Assembly (NCBI GenBank): GCA_003247575.1
Contig: QJZC01000018.1
Coordinates: 30,186 to 94,185, forward strand
DNA length: 64,000 nucleotides
Direction: 5' to 3'
Source of the DNA: Pseudomonadota bacterium
GTDB lineage: Bacteria > Myxococcota_A > UBA9160 > SZUA-336
Position numbers and translations under genes: made by a program. The notes under the pieces are model-generated. The model worked only from the letters and a program-made list of their open reading frames with translations, was not told where the DNA came from and did no database searches. Of this stretch, positions 17,970 through 26,828 are shown piece after piece (position 1 is the first letter of the stretch; each line of letters starts with the position of its first letter).

Positions 17970-18525
17970 CCTCGCCCTCGATGGTGACGACCTCACCGGT
18001 GAATCCGATGACGCGCACGGACTGGATGGACTCCCTCTCGTCCACCAGCTGGATGATCGCCGGATCTGCTCCCCCCTGGCCAGAGAAGCCGACGAACGCA
18101 ATCTCGTCGTCGTACGTGTCATCGCCGATTTGCACCGAGACTATGCGCACATCGGAGGCTTCGAGGGTTCGCCACTTGCCTTGCGACGTAGGGATCGGCT
18201 CGAAGTCTCCGAAGGGCTGCGGTGGGGTCAGATCGAGCAGCGCCGGCGAGCCCGGGAGCCGGGTAGGTTCGGCCTCCTGCTCCGTGCGACTCTCGATCCG
18301 GATGCGTTGTTCGTCCATGTCGATCGACAGGCGATGGACCACTCCCGTGGCGCGCGCGCGCTGGGCGGTGTAGCGAAGTTCCGAGACGAGACGCGCGGTG
18401 GCCGGATCGAGATTCGAGCGGCGATAGGTACTCGGAGCGAGCGCCGAGTAGAGAAGCCCGATCACGAAGACGACCACCAGGATCTCGAGGAGGGTGAACC
18501 CCGCTTGGCCGCGCGCGCGCTGCAT
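17962..18525 (-). CDS. gspH: Type II secretion minor pseudopilin H
   Basis: A 187-residue pseudopilin with a very short leader (MQRARGQAG) followed by FTLLEILVVVFVIGLLYSAL, the class III prepilin motif recognised by the PilD/GspO peptidase. It is thought to join the main GspG fibre to the I-J-K tip. Six bases separate it from gspG upstream. No gspO prepilin peptidase gene is present in this window, so it must be encoded elsewhere. Confidence 0.88.
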   Translation of the reverse strand: MQRARGQAGFTLLEILVVVFVIGLLYSALAPSTYRRSNLDPATARLVSELRYTAQRARATGVVHRLSIDMDEQRIRIESRTEQEAEPTRLPGSPALLDLTPPQPFGDFEPIPTSQGKWRTLEASDVRIVSVQIGDDTYDDEIAFVGFSGQGGADPAIIQLVDERESIQSVRVIGFTGEVVTIEGEDE

Positions 18526-18531
18526 GGATGG

Positions 18532-19089
18532 CTAGCGACCCTCTAGATCATAGTTGCAGAGGTCGTCCGACTCTGGGCTGCCCGTAGCGGCTACGCCATC
18601 GGGACCGTTGGAGCAGATGTCGAAGCCCGAGGTGTTGTTCCGCCCTGGAGCCTCGTAGGTCAGCTTGCCGCCCCAGGGGTCGGCCAGCTGCGACTTGTCC
18701 GTATAGCCGCCCGGCTGATAGCGCCTCGGGGCGGGCTCGATCGTGGGCTCGCGGACCAGGGCCTCCAGGCCCTGCTCAGTGGTCGGATAGCGTCCGTTGT
18801 CCAGACGGTAGACCTCGAGCGCCTGACTGAGCTTGTTGACCTGCGCTTGTGCCAGGGTCCGCTTGGCCTCGTCGGCGCGTCCGATGAAGCTGTTCGCGAG
18901 GAAGCCCATCAGAAGACCGATGATCGTGACGACGATCAGGATCTCGAGCAAGGTGAAGCCATCCTCACGCTCGCGCCGCGTCGCCCGCACGTTTGCGGGA
19001 CCCAGCAGATCGGTCTCGGGGCTCCGCTCGGCGGTACAGGATGCGGTGCGGTGAGCGAGTGGCAGGACAAGGTGCGGATCAGCTTGCAT
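18532..19089 (-). CDS. gspG: Type II secretion major pseudopilin G
   Basis: The main pseudopilus subunit. The prepilin motif DGFTLLEILIVVTIIGLLMG is followed by AQVNKLSQALEVYRLDNGRYPTTEQGLEALV and DPWGGKLTYEAPG, all diagnostic of GspG. The C-terminal region SNGPDGVAATGSPESDD corresponds to the calcium-binding loop. At 185 residues it is long because of an approximately 43-residue leader; the ATG at 19089 has AGGAG about seven bases upstream, which supports it over a GTG at 18990. Confidence 0.95.
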   Translation of the reverse strand: MQADPHLVLPLAHRTASCTAERSPETDLLGPANVRATRREREDGFTLLEILIVVTIIGLLMGFLANSFIGRADEAKRTLAQAQVNKLSQALEVYRLDNGRYPTTEQGLEALVREPTIEPAPRRYQPGGYTDKSQLADPWGGKLTYEAPGRNNTSGFDICSNGPDGVAATGSPESDDLCNYDLEGR

Positions 19090-19120
19090 GAGAGGCTCCT
19101 ATGGGAATGACGAGCGACGT

Positions 19121-20347
19121 CTAGAATGCCGAGACTAGATTCACGAGCGGGAGCAGCGTGGACAACACGATGATGACCACGACGCCCGCTACGAAGAGCA
19201 GGAGTACCGGGCCGAGCAGATCCAGCATCTTCTTGAGTGCATTCTCGACCAGGTTGTCGTATGTGTTCGCGACTTTGACCAGCATCGTATCGAGCTCGCC
19301 GGACGCCTCTCCGACACTGATCATGTGTGTGACCAAGGGTGGAAACTCGCCGCTCTGGCGCAGCGGTTGAGAGATCGACGCCCCCTGGGTAATGGACTCC
19401 GCCGCGGACCGAACCGCCTGCGCGATCATCGTGTTGCCCGACGTGGTGGCTGCGATCTCCAGCGCCTGCACGATGGAGACGCCACCCGTCAGCAAGGTTG
19501 CGAGCGTGCGCGAGAAGCGAGAGATCGCGACCAGCCGGGTCGGCCTCCCGATCAGCGGTGCGCGCAGCCGGAAGCGGTCCCAGCGCAGCTTGCCTGCCTC
19601 GGTCTTGATTGCCCGTAGGAACGCCAGCAAAGCGAACACGGTGACCAGAAGCCCGGGGAACCAGTACTGAGTGACGAGCTTCGAGACGCCGATCACCAGT
19701 CGGGTGACGAAGGGAAGCTCCTGGTTCATGTCGAGCAGCATCTGTGTGACCGAAGGAATGACACCGACCAGCAGCACGCCCATCACGATCGCCGAGACCG
19801 AGAGGATCACGATCGGATAGGTCAAGGCACCGGTGATTTGACTCTGGAGTCTGCGGCGCGCCTCGACATACTCCGAGAGACGCGTCATCACCAATGCCAG
19901 TGAGCCCGACGACTCTCCCGCGCGCACCATGGAGCGGTACAGATCGTCGAAGACGTTCTTGTGCTGTGCCATGGCGTCCGCCAGGTTGACGCCCTGGTTC
20001 ACCTCTTCGCGAAGCTTTCCGACGATGGTGCGGAGCCGGACGTCCTCGATCTGCTCGGTCAGCGCCGTGAGGCTCTGGACGAGGGGGACTCCCGAATCCA
20101 GCAAGGTCGAGAGCTGGCTCGAGAAAAGGGCGAGCTCGAGGTCGGGCACGCTGCCCCCGAACTCCGGCAGTTCGAGCTTCTTGAGCAGGTCCGACAGGGG
20201 TGCGCCGCTGCTGCCCTCGGACAGTTGTGTGGGGAAGATCCCCTCGCTGCGCAAGCGTGCGCGAGCTTCGCGCAGGCTCTCCGCGTCGATCGTGCCGCTG
20301 GCCGAGCGGCTGCCAGCCGTAACTCCCTTGTATGCATAGACAGGCAT
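19121..20347 (-). CDS. gspF: Type II secretion inner-membrane platform protein F
   Basis: A 408-residue polytopic protein that forms the core of the T2SS platform and contacts GspE. The N-terminus MPVYAYKGVTAGSRSASGTIDAES and the two repeated T2SSF domains (ALFSSQLSTLLDSGVPLVQSL; AISRFSRTLATLLTGGVSIVQAL) are classic. The C-terminal hydrophobic segment LLGPVLLLFVAGVVVIIVLS is present. It lies 12 bases after gspE ends and about 30 bases before gspG. Confidence 0.96.
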   Translation of the reverse strand: MPVYAYKGVTAGSRSASGTIDAESLREARARLRSEGIFPTQLSEGSSGAPLSDLLKKLELPEFGGSVPDLELALFSSQLSTLLDSGVPLVQSLTALTEQIEDVRLRTIVGKLREEVNQGVNLADAMAQHKNVFDDLYRSMVRAGESSGSLALVMTRLSEYVEARRRLQSQITGALTYPIVILSVSAIVMGVLLVGVIPSVTQMLLDMNQELPFVTRLVIGVSKLVTQYWFPGLLVTVFALLAFLRAIKTEAGKLRWDRFRLRAPLIGRPTRLVAISRFSRTLATLLTGGVSIVQALEIAATTSGNTMIAQAVRSAAESITQGASISQPLRQSGEFPPLVTHMISVGEASGELDTMLVKVANTYDNLVENALKKMLDLLGPVLLLFVAGVVVIIVLSTLLPLVNLVSAF

Positions 20348-20359
20348 GGTTGCGCGTCC

Positions 20360-22072
20360 TTACGCCACCTCTTGCTCGGTCTGCCGGAGCACCTCGGCGA
20401 TGCTGGTGATTCCCTGCAGTACCTTCTCGGCACCGTACATGCGCATGTTGATCATTCCGCGCCGTACTGCCGAAGCTTCGATGGTCTTCGAGTCGATATT
20501 ATTCGTAATCATGGAGCGGATCTCGTCGTCGATGATGAGCACCTCGAAGATCGCCGTTCGATCCGAGTAGCCCGTATCGTTGCAGCGTACACAGGCACCC
20601 GCTCGATAGACTGTGACCCCGCGCAGCTTCTCGCGGGGAATCCCGATTTCTTCGAGCTCCGAATCCGACGGGTCGTAGGGGTCCCGGCAGTGCATGCACA
20701 GACGGCGCACCAGGCGCTGAGCGATGACGGCCGAGAGCGAGCTCCCGATCTTGAACGGCTCGATTCCCATGTCGACCAAGCGGGTGACGGCTCCGGCTGC
20801 GTCGATGGTGTGGATCGTCGAGAACACGAGATGTCCGGTGAGGCTCGCCTGAATGGAGATTTCCGCTGTCTCGCGGTCGCGGATCTCGCCGACGAGAACG
20901 ACGTTCGGATCCTGTCGCAGCACGGCGCGCAGCGCCGATGCGAAGGTCATCCCGATGTCGGTCTTGACCTCGATCTGGCTGATGCCATCCAGCGAAATCT
21001 CGACCGGGTCCTGGATCGTGATGATGTTCTTCTCTGGAGTGTTGATGTCGGCGAGGCAGGCGTAGAGCGTCGTGGTCTTGCCGGATCCCGTGGGTCCCGT
21101 GACCAAGACGATCCCGCTGCTGCGTCGGATCAGCTTCTTGAGCACGGGTGTGTTCTGCTCGTGCAGCCCGATCTTGTCCAGCGAGAGGAGTGCCTGGGTG
21201 CGCGGCAGGAGCCGCATGACGCAGCGTTCCCCAAATTGGGTGGGCACTGTCGAAAGCCGGACGTCGTAGTCACGCCCCGCGATTTTCAGCGCGATGCGGC
21301 CGTCTTGGGGCAGCCTCTTCTCCGCGATGTCGAGCTTCCCCATGATCTTGATGCGCGAGGTCACCGCACTCTGGAGGCGCTTGGGGAGTGGGCGCAGCGG
21401 CTCGTGGAGCATGTCGTCCACACGGAAGCGCACCAGGAGCTCCTTCTCCTGCGGCTCGATGTGGATATCACTCGCGCGCTCCTTGACCGCCTGCTGCAGC
21501 AGCGAGTTGACGAGGCGCACGATCGGAGCATCCGCATCGCTGGCATCCAGGAGGTCTTCGGGCTCCGCAATGATCTCGGAGGCGAGATCCTGCAAGTCGG
21601 CATCCTTGAACTCGTCGGCGACCTTCGCTGCGGAGCTGTCTCGATCATAAACCTGATTGATGCAGTTCGTGATCGAGCGCCGCGTAGAGAGCACGGGCTG
21701 GCACTCGGCGCCCTGGAAGATCAGGCGCAGATCGTCGAGCGGATCCGTGAGCAGGGGGTCGGAGATGGCCACGAAGATCTGGTCACCATCGCGGCGCATG
21801 GGAAGCATGTGGTTTGCGCGCGCGAACGAGATGGGCACCACTCCCGTGAGCTCGGGATCGATGTCATCTGCGGTCAGTCCGTCGTGAACCGGGATGTGAT
21901 AGAGCTCCCCCATCACCCGCAGGAGGTCGCCTTCCGACACGAGCTCCGCTTCGAGCAGGATGTCCGTGAGCTTCCGTCCGGTCTCTTCTCGCTTCTTGAC
22001 GGCGCGTTCGAGCTCCTCGGCGGACAGCGACGTGTGCGCGAGAAGGGCTTCGTTTAGCAAGATCGCATCCAT
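20360..22072 (-). CDS. gspE: Type II secretion ATPase E
   Basis: A 570-residue secretion ATPase that powers pseudopilus growth. It contains the N-terminal T2SSE_N domain (LSAEELERAVKKREETGRKL), Walker A GPTGSGKTTTLYA around residue 327, an Asp box, Walker B (DPNVVLVGEIRDRETAE), and the zinc-binding pair CMHC and CVRC in the C-terminal domain. AAGGAGCACCCGC precedes the ATG, a strong ribosome site. It is separated from gspD by 191 bases that hold a small repeat, so some independent control of E onwards is possible. Confidence 0.97.
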   Translation of the reverse strand: MDAILLNEALLAHTSLSAEELERAVKKREETGRKLTDILLEAELVSEGDLLRVMGELYHIPVHDGLTADDIDPELTGVVPISFARANHMLPMRRDGDQIFVAISDPLLTDPLDDLRLIFQGAECQPVLSTRRSITNCINQVYDRDSSAAKVADEFKDADLQDLASEIIAEPEDLLDASDADAPIVRLVNSLLQQAVKERASDIHIEPQEKELLVRFRVDDMLHEPLRPLPKRLQSAVTSRIKIMGKLDIAEKRLPQDGRIALKIAGRDYDVRLSTVPTQFGERCVMRLLPRTQALLSLDKIGLHEQNTPVLKKLIRRSSGIVLVTGPTGSGKTTTLYACLADINTPEKNIITIQDPVEISLDGISQIEVKTDIGMTFASALRAVLRQDPNVVLVGEIRDRETAEISIQASLTGHLVFSTIHTIDAAGAVTRLVDMGIEPFKIGSSLSAVIAQRLVRRLCMHCRDPYDPSDSELEEIGIPREKLRGVTVYRAGACVRCNDTGYSDRTAIFEVLIIDDEIRSMITNNIDSKTIEASAVRRGMINMRMYGAEKVLQGITSIAEVLRQTEQEVA

Positions 22073-22263
22073 GCGGGTGCTCCTTACAGCAGGTGACCTC
22101 GTCTTCTAGTATCCAACTACGCCGAGCTGCGCGAACGCCGAGCTGCACTGCGGGGCACCCACCGGGCTCGGCGCTCGGGGGCCAGCCGCTCCCCTAGGCA
22201 CCGAGTACGATTTGATCTCCACAAACCGGCTCTGACTCGCCTGCCGATCCTGCGAGCGCTCGC
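22073..22263. other. gspD-gspE spacer
   Basis: The largest gap inside the secretion operon. On the minus strand it carries a perfect 12-base direct repeat (see separate entry), a GATACT hexamer close to the gspE ribosome site that could be a weak internal promoter, and GC-rich inverted segments. No ORF is convincing. Confidence 0.4.
22119..22146 (-). repeat. 12-base direct repeat upstream of gspE
   Basis: ACGCCGAGCTGC occurs at 22119-22130 and again at 22135-22146 on the plus strand, so the repeats are 16 bases apart start to start. The phase is near one and a half helical turns. It could be an operator or a chance duplication. Confidence 0.5.
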
Positions 22264-24885
22264 TCAGGGCTCCGCGATCATCACCGATGGGCGGTACTGC
22301 TCGGGCAGGTCCGCCGTCAGCTCACGACGGACGCGCTGTGCTTGATCCTCGGAGTTGTACGGACCCAAGGTGACGACGAAGATCGCATCGGGTCCCTCCA
22401 TGCGGGACATGACCATGCCGTCGTAGCCGTCGGCGATCAGCTGCTGCAGCAGAGCTGCAGCCTCGGTGCCATCGCGCAGAGAGGCTACCTGTACCACATA
22501 ACGCCCGACCTGCGGAGCCTCGCGCTGCGACCGGAGCTCGTCCATGCGCTGCTGCTCAGTTGCAGCGTTGATCTTGCGCAGATCTGGCAGGCTCTCCGTC
22601 GGATATCGCGTGGTCAGGGAGTCGAGCTTGCGGCGAACGGGGTTCGAGTCCAGCGGGAGATCGATGCCCGCTTCGAGTGCCTTCGCGCGGGCCTCGATTT
22701 CCTCCTCGCTGCGGGACAGATTCGCATCGGCGAGGCTGCGGAACTCCTCGCGCCCTTCGATCGTGAGCTGACGAAGGTCGTTCGGGTCGCGTACGATCCG
22801 GGGCGTCAGGATGACCACCAGGTTGGTCTTCATGATGGTTTCGTTCGTGTTCCGGAAGAAGAATCCGAAGATCGGTAGATCGCCCAGAAAGGGCACCTTG
22901 CTGGTCACGTAGCCGAGCTGATCCTGGATGATTCCACCGATCAGGACCGCTTCTCCGTCCTTGACGAAGACCGTGTTCTCCACACTTCGATTGCTTGTCG
23001 TGGGACCGATGGCGCCCGCAGTGTTTCCGGTAACGGAGCTGACCTCCTGGAAGAACTCCAGCTTGATCGTGTCGCCTTCGCTGATCTGTGGGGTCACGCG
23101 CAGGGTGACGCCGACGTCGCGTCGCTCGACATTCTGTGAAGTCTGGAATGGGGACTGCGCGCCTCCGCCTGTTGTGGCCAGTGGAGCGGAGACGTTGCTC
23201 GTCGGAAATCCGATCTCCTGGCCGACGATGATCTGGGCTTCTTCGTTGTCCGCCGTCAGGATCTTCGGTGCATTGATGATGTCGATGTCGTTGTTGCTCG
23301 CGGCCGCGGTGATCACCGCCTGAACCACCGGAATCCGTGTCGTCACGCCGGTCAGCGGATCGACGACGCTCACGGAGTTGCCCAGGATCGTGCCCGTGAA
23401 CGGGTTGTTCACCGGGCTGCCGAAGCTGGGTGTGGAGGTCACGCCAGTGCCCATGCCACCAGTGGTGGTCGTCTGCATGGCACCGCTCGTCAACGGCGGC
23501 TGAGGCAGAGCCGTTCGCGAAGGGTTGGTCCCGAAGCCGCCGAGTCGCTCCACTGGATTGTCGCCGCCGCCGAGTAGGGTATTGAAGATCAGCTGAACGC
23601 CGAACTGCTCGTTGTCGGTGACGTTCACCTCCATGATCAGCGCCTCGATCAGGACCTGCGGGCGGCGCTTGTCCAGCGTCTTGATCACCTCCTGCAGTGC
23701 GGCGAAGGCCTTCGGGCTCGACTGGATGATCAGCGAGTTCGTGGGTGCGTCCGCGGTGATGCGCACGCCGCCTTCGAGCTCGACGACTCCGCCGCCGCCT
23801 CCGTCGCCGCCTCCGCCCACGATGTCGCCGGTGCCGCCGCCTCCGATTGACGCAGCGCTGGCTCCAGAGCTACTACCGCCCTCGACGAGTCGCGCCAGGG
23901 TCTCCGCAGTCTCCTCGGCATCCGCGTTCTGGAGCGCGATGATGTTGATGCGGCCCGTACCGGGACGGCTGTAGTCGAGCAAGGTGATCAGCTTCTCGAC
24001 CTGCCGGATGGTTCCCTGCGGAGCGAGGACGATGATCGAGTTGGTGCGCGCGTCCGGGATGAAGCGCGGCTCGCCTGCCAAGCCGACAGTGTCGCCGGAT
24101 GCGGCCAAGGAGGGCGCCGCTCCGCCCGCTGCTGCGGCTGCCGCGGCTGCCCGAGCCGCCGCACGCGCTCGCGCGGCGGCGGTTGCACCTCCGGCCCCCG
24201 GAGCCGTCGCCCCCGGCTGCTCGGACGAGAAGATCTCCTGTAGCTGCGAGGTCAGATCCGAGGCATCCGCGAACTCGAGCGGAATCACCTTGATCTGCTC
24301 CTCGTACGTGGAGACGTCGATCTGCTTGATGATATTGAGGACGCGACGGATGTTGGCCTGCGTGTCCGTCAGGATCAGCGTGTTCGTCGGTGCGTACGCG
24401 ATCAGATTCGCATCTTTCGAGGAGAGCTGGCGGAACGTCTCGGAGATGCTGTCGACCTTTACGTACTTGAGCGGGATCAGGCGCGTGATGAACTGGTCGC
24501 GCTCGGACGTCGGCGCGCCATCGCCTACGAGCGGCAGGGCGCTCTGAGGGGCTTCGCGGGTCGGGATGATCTTCTCGATGCCTCCCGGGCCCTTCACGAT
24601 CGAAAAGCCCTTGAGGTTCAGGATCGACTCGAACACCCGGAACGCCTCGTCCATCGTGACCGGCTGCTCCGAGATGACCGTGACCGTGCCTCGCACGCGG
24701 TCGTCGAAGACGAAGTTGCGCTTCGTGCTCTTTCCGATCGAGCGGATCACATCGGCGAGCTCTGCGTTCTGGAAGTCCAGCTTCAGCTTGGTCTCGTCCT
24801 CGTCCTGTGCCCATGCGGTCGTCGGAGAGAGCACTGCCAGAGCCAGCAGAACGGCAAGAGTTCGAGTCCACTTGGAGGCATTCAT
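22264..24885 (-). CDS. gspD: Type II secretion outer-membrane secretin D with C-terminal SPOR domain
   Basis: An 873-residue secretin forming the outer-membrane channel. A signal peptide (LAVLLALAVLSPTTAWAQ) precedes an N0 domain (LDFQNAELADVIRSIGKSTK) and N1-N3 domains. Between them are a long Gly/Ala-rich insert of AR repeats and a Gly-rich insert. The secretin core has VPFLGDLPIFGFFFR and LVVILTPRIVRD. The last 80 or so residues (YVVQVASLRDGTEAAALLQQ onwards, ending near VMIAEP) match a SPOR peptidoglycan-binding domain in place of the usual S-domain. The start overlaps the second gspC stop (ATGA). Confidence 0.96.
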   Translation of the reverse strand: MNASKWTRTLAVLLALAVLSPTTAWAQDEDETKLKLDFQNAELADVIRSIGKSTKRNFVFDDRVRGTVTVISEQPVTMDEAFRVFESILNLKGFSIVKGPGGIEKIIPTREAPQSALPLVGDGAPTSERDQFITRLIPLKYVKVDSISETFRQLSSKDANLIAYAPTNTLILTDTQANIRRVLNIIKQIDVSTYEEQIKVIPLEFADASDLTSQLQEIFSSEQPGATAPGAGGATAAARARAAARAAAAAAAAGGAAPSLAASGDTVGLAGEPRFIPDARTNSIIVLAPQGTIRQVEKLITLLDYSRPGTGRINIIALQNADAEETAETLARLVEGGSSSGASAASIGGGGTGDIVGGGGDGGGGGVVELEGGVRITADAPTNSLIIQSSPKAFAALQEVIKTLDKRRPQVLIEALIMEVNVTDNEQFGVQLIFNTLLGGGDNPVERLGGFGTNPSRTALPQPPLTSGAMQTTTTGGMGTGVTSTPSFGSPVNNPFTGTILGNSVSVVDPLTGVTTRIPVVQAVITAAASNNDIDIINAPKILTADNEEAQIIVGQEIGFPTSNVSAPLATTGGGAQSPFQTSQNVERRDVGVTLRVTPQISEGDTIKLEFFQEVSSVTGNTAGAIGPTTSNRSVENTVFVKDGEAVLIGGIIQDQLGYVTSKVPFLGDLPIFGFFFRNTNETIMKTNLVVILTPRIVRDPNDLRQLTIEGREEFRSLADANLSRSEEEIEARAKALEAGIDLPLDSNPVRRKLDSLTTRYPTESLPDLRKINAATEQQRMDELRSQREAPQVGRYVVQVASLRDGTEAAALLQQLIADGYDGMVMSRMEGPDAIFVVTLGPYNSEDQAQRVRRELTADLPEQYRPSVMIAEP

Positions 24886-25850
24886 CGCAGCACCACCTCA
24901 ATTTCTCTCTGTGATTTGGAGTCTACGGCAATCCGCACCCGCGCGGGCGCAGACTGCAACAGGCTCCGGAGTAAGTCCGGAAGTCGCTCGGACGCTGTGA
25001 CTGGAATGTCGTTCACAGCCAGGATTTCCTCTCCTTCGCGCAGCGCGACCTTCTGCAGCAACGCCTCCAACACGGGTTGCCCGGCCACCGCCTGAAATGG
25101 GGCCTCATCCAGGGCGACCTGCACGGCCGTCGCCGAGAAGCGAGGTGTACTCGCGCTTGTCCGCAAGCCCAGTTTACGCGCGAAGGGGCTGTTTTCGCTA
25201 GGTAGTTCGCGCTCGGCGATGCTCGGCGGAGGGGCCTGCCGTGGGGCCGCCGGGGGCGGCGGAGGTGCCGTCAGCGCGGCGATCCTGACGGCCAGCTGAG
25301 GCGAGGCGACCGCGACGAACGCAGGCGGTGGCGGCGGAATCACCTCGACGGTCGCGGAGCTGCGCTTTCCACGTTGCAGCATAGCGAGAGAGGCCGGGGT
25401 CTCCGGCTCCGCCATGTTGATTGCCTCACGCTTGCCCTGGTTCAGCACCACGATGCGACCCTTCTCGATGCGCTCGACTTGCACACCTCCTTGCAGGGTC
25501 TGAGAAACCGAGATTACGTCTACTCGGCCCGTGGAGTCCTCGACGATGGCACTTGCCACTTCGGCGGGCCCAGCCACTGTGCCGAGTACCTTGAGCTTCA
25601 GCTGGCTCTCTTCGATCACCTCTTCGATCGGGGTGGCTGGAACGGCCCCCTCGGGCACCCGGAACAGATTCCGGCTTCCGATGACTGCGTAGCGGCTGAA
25701 GGCGGTCTGCGCTCGGCGGATCGGCTCCAGCGGGACGAACTGGACCTCGGGCACACCCTTGCCGCGGAGAGGCGCGCTCAGGCCGACGACGAGCACGGCA
25801 ATCAGCGTCCACAGGGCGTACTGCGCGGCCTTGATTCCGTTCGAAATCAT
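24882..25850 (-). CDS. gspC: Type II secretion protein C, copy 2
   Basis: A 322-residue bitopic inner-membrane protein linking the platform to the secretin. It has one N-terminal membrane segment (LWTLIAVLVVGLSAPL), a homology region (FSRYAVIGSRNLFRVP, then LKVLGTVAGPAEVASAIVED), a Pro-rich linker (PPPPPAAPRQAPPP) and a C-terminal PDZ-like domain (LREGEEILAVNDIPV). It is paralogous to the gene immediately upstream. The stop overlaps the gspD start by four bases, so this copy is the one coupled to the secretin. Confidence 0.88.
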   Translation of the reverse strand: MISNGIKAAQYALWTLIAVLVVGLSAPLRGKGVPEVQFVPLEPIRRAQTAFSRYAVIGSRNLFRVPEGAVPATPIEEVIEESQLKLKVLGTVAGPAEVASAIVEDSTGRVDVISVSQTLQGGVQVERIEKGRIVVLNQGKREAINMAEPETPASLAMLQRGKRSSATVEVIPPPPPAFVAVASPQLAVRIAALTAPPPPPAAPRQAPPPSIAERELPSENSPFARKLGLRTSASTPRFSATAVQVALDEAPFQAVAGQPVLEALLQKVALREGEEILAVNDIPVTASERLPDLLRSLLQSAPARVRIAVDSKSQREIEVVLR

Positions 25851-25928
25851 GCCGTTCCTTCGCTCGGTTGTCCGCGTGTGGAGCGTCGCGCGGGCGAGAT
25901 CGCTCGTTTCGAAGGTGCTCGCGTCATG

Positions 25929-26828
25929 TCAGTTCGGTCCGAAGCCTGCATCCAGTACGCTCCTCGGAAGCACGATCTCACGCTGACGTCCGCTGGCGTC
26001 CTCGATGGTGAGAACCGGATCGGATCCGTCCGCCAGGGTTGCAATCGCGCCCAGACCGGGCGTGTCCCCACCGAGCGGGATGCCGTTGATTGCCGCTACT
26101 CGGTCCCCGACCTGAACCCCGAGGTCCCCGAGCGGGCTGCCGTCGTTGATTCGAGTCACGCGTATGCCGTTCAAGCGGCCTTCGTCGTCGCGATCGGCTG
26201 CGAAGCGCCCGAGCGAGCTCATGCTGCGCATTACGCCGAGCATTTCGGCGCCAGAGTTGATGCGCGCATTGCGGAGTGAATCGAGCGTCGGACCGGTGCC
26301 GCCGTTGCGGGCGCGACGGGGATCAGGGATGTCCGAGTCGGGTGACGAGCTCGTCGCTTCCTCGTCGAGCAGGAGTGCCTCGCGGCGTCCCTGGTGCTCG
26401 ATCACGATGCGCCGCTGCTCGATGCCCACCACGACCGCCTTCCCATCTGCGAGCGTGTCCTTGATCCCCAGGGCCAGAACCTCGCCCGTCGTGTCCCGAA
26501 CCAGAGCCGAGGACTCGAGCTGACCTGCGCGTTCCTTGCCGATGACCACGGTCCCGAGCAGCAACGCGTTGAGCTTCGTCTCGACGATCTCCTCTTCGAC
26601 GGGCGCCTCGGGGGCTTCGACGGGGCGCGCGACAGCGAAGAGATTGCGCTCGCCGATGAGCTTGTAATCAGAGAAGGCCCCGCGTGTGCTCCCGGCAGCC
26701 GCTAGGGCCGGAGGGAGGGTAACGGATGGTGACTGGGAGAGCGCGAGCGGAGACACCGCCATCCAGACGAGTACGAGCGCCCCGATGAGCAGGCAAATCT
26801 GGACGCCCTTCAGTGCAAGTCCCAGCAC
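25929..26828 (-). CDS. gspC: Type II secretion protein C, copy 1
   Basis: A 299-residue protein with the same plan as the downstream copy: one membrane segment (ICLLIGALVLVWMAVSPLAL), a homology region (FSDYKLIGERNLFAVA, LNALLLGTVVIGKERAG) and a C-terminal PDZ domain (GSPLGDLGVQVGDRVAAINGIPL). The GTG start has GGGGAGG eight bases upstream. It is the first gene of the secretion operon, 78 bases before the second copy. The two are clearly diverged, so this is not a recent duplication. It could alternatively be a GspC-like PDZ partner for a specific substrate set. Confidence 0.82.
   Translation of the reverse strand: MLGLALKGVQICLLIGALVLVWMAVSPLALSQSPSVTLPPALAAAGSTRGAFSDYKLIGERNLFAVARPVEAPEAPVEEEIVETKLNALLLGTVVIGKERAGQLESSALVRDTTGEVLALGIKDTLADGKAVVVGIEQRRIVIEHQGRREALLLDEEATSSSPDSDIPDPRRARNGGTGPTLDSLRNARINSGAEMLGVMRSMSSLGRFAADRDDEGRLNGIRVTRINDGSPLGDLGVQVGDRVAAINGIPLGGDTPGLGAIATLADGSDPVLTIEDASGRQREIVLPRSVLDAGFGPN

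Noticed and set aside
19961..22057. A 698-codon plus-strand open frame antisense to gspE and gspF
   Set aside because: It mirrors two fully convincing genes on the minus strand; its translation is His/Arg/Asp-rich without any family motif, as expected of an antisense frame in GC-rich DNA.
23700..24250. Gly- and Ala-rich low-complexity stretches in gspD as a possible assembly error or repeat element
   Set aside because: The reading frame is kept on both sides and Gly/Ala/Pro-rich linkers are common between secretin N-domains, so they are ordinary linkers.
23873..24901. A 342-codon alternative frame inside gspD
   Set aside because: It is a frame-shifted shadow of the secretin N-domains with Arg/His-rich translation.
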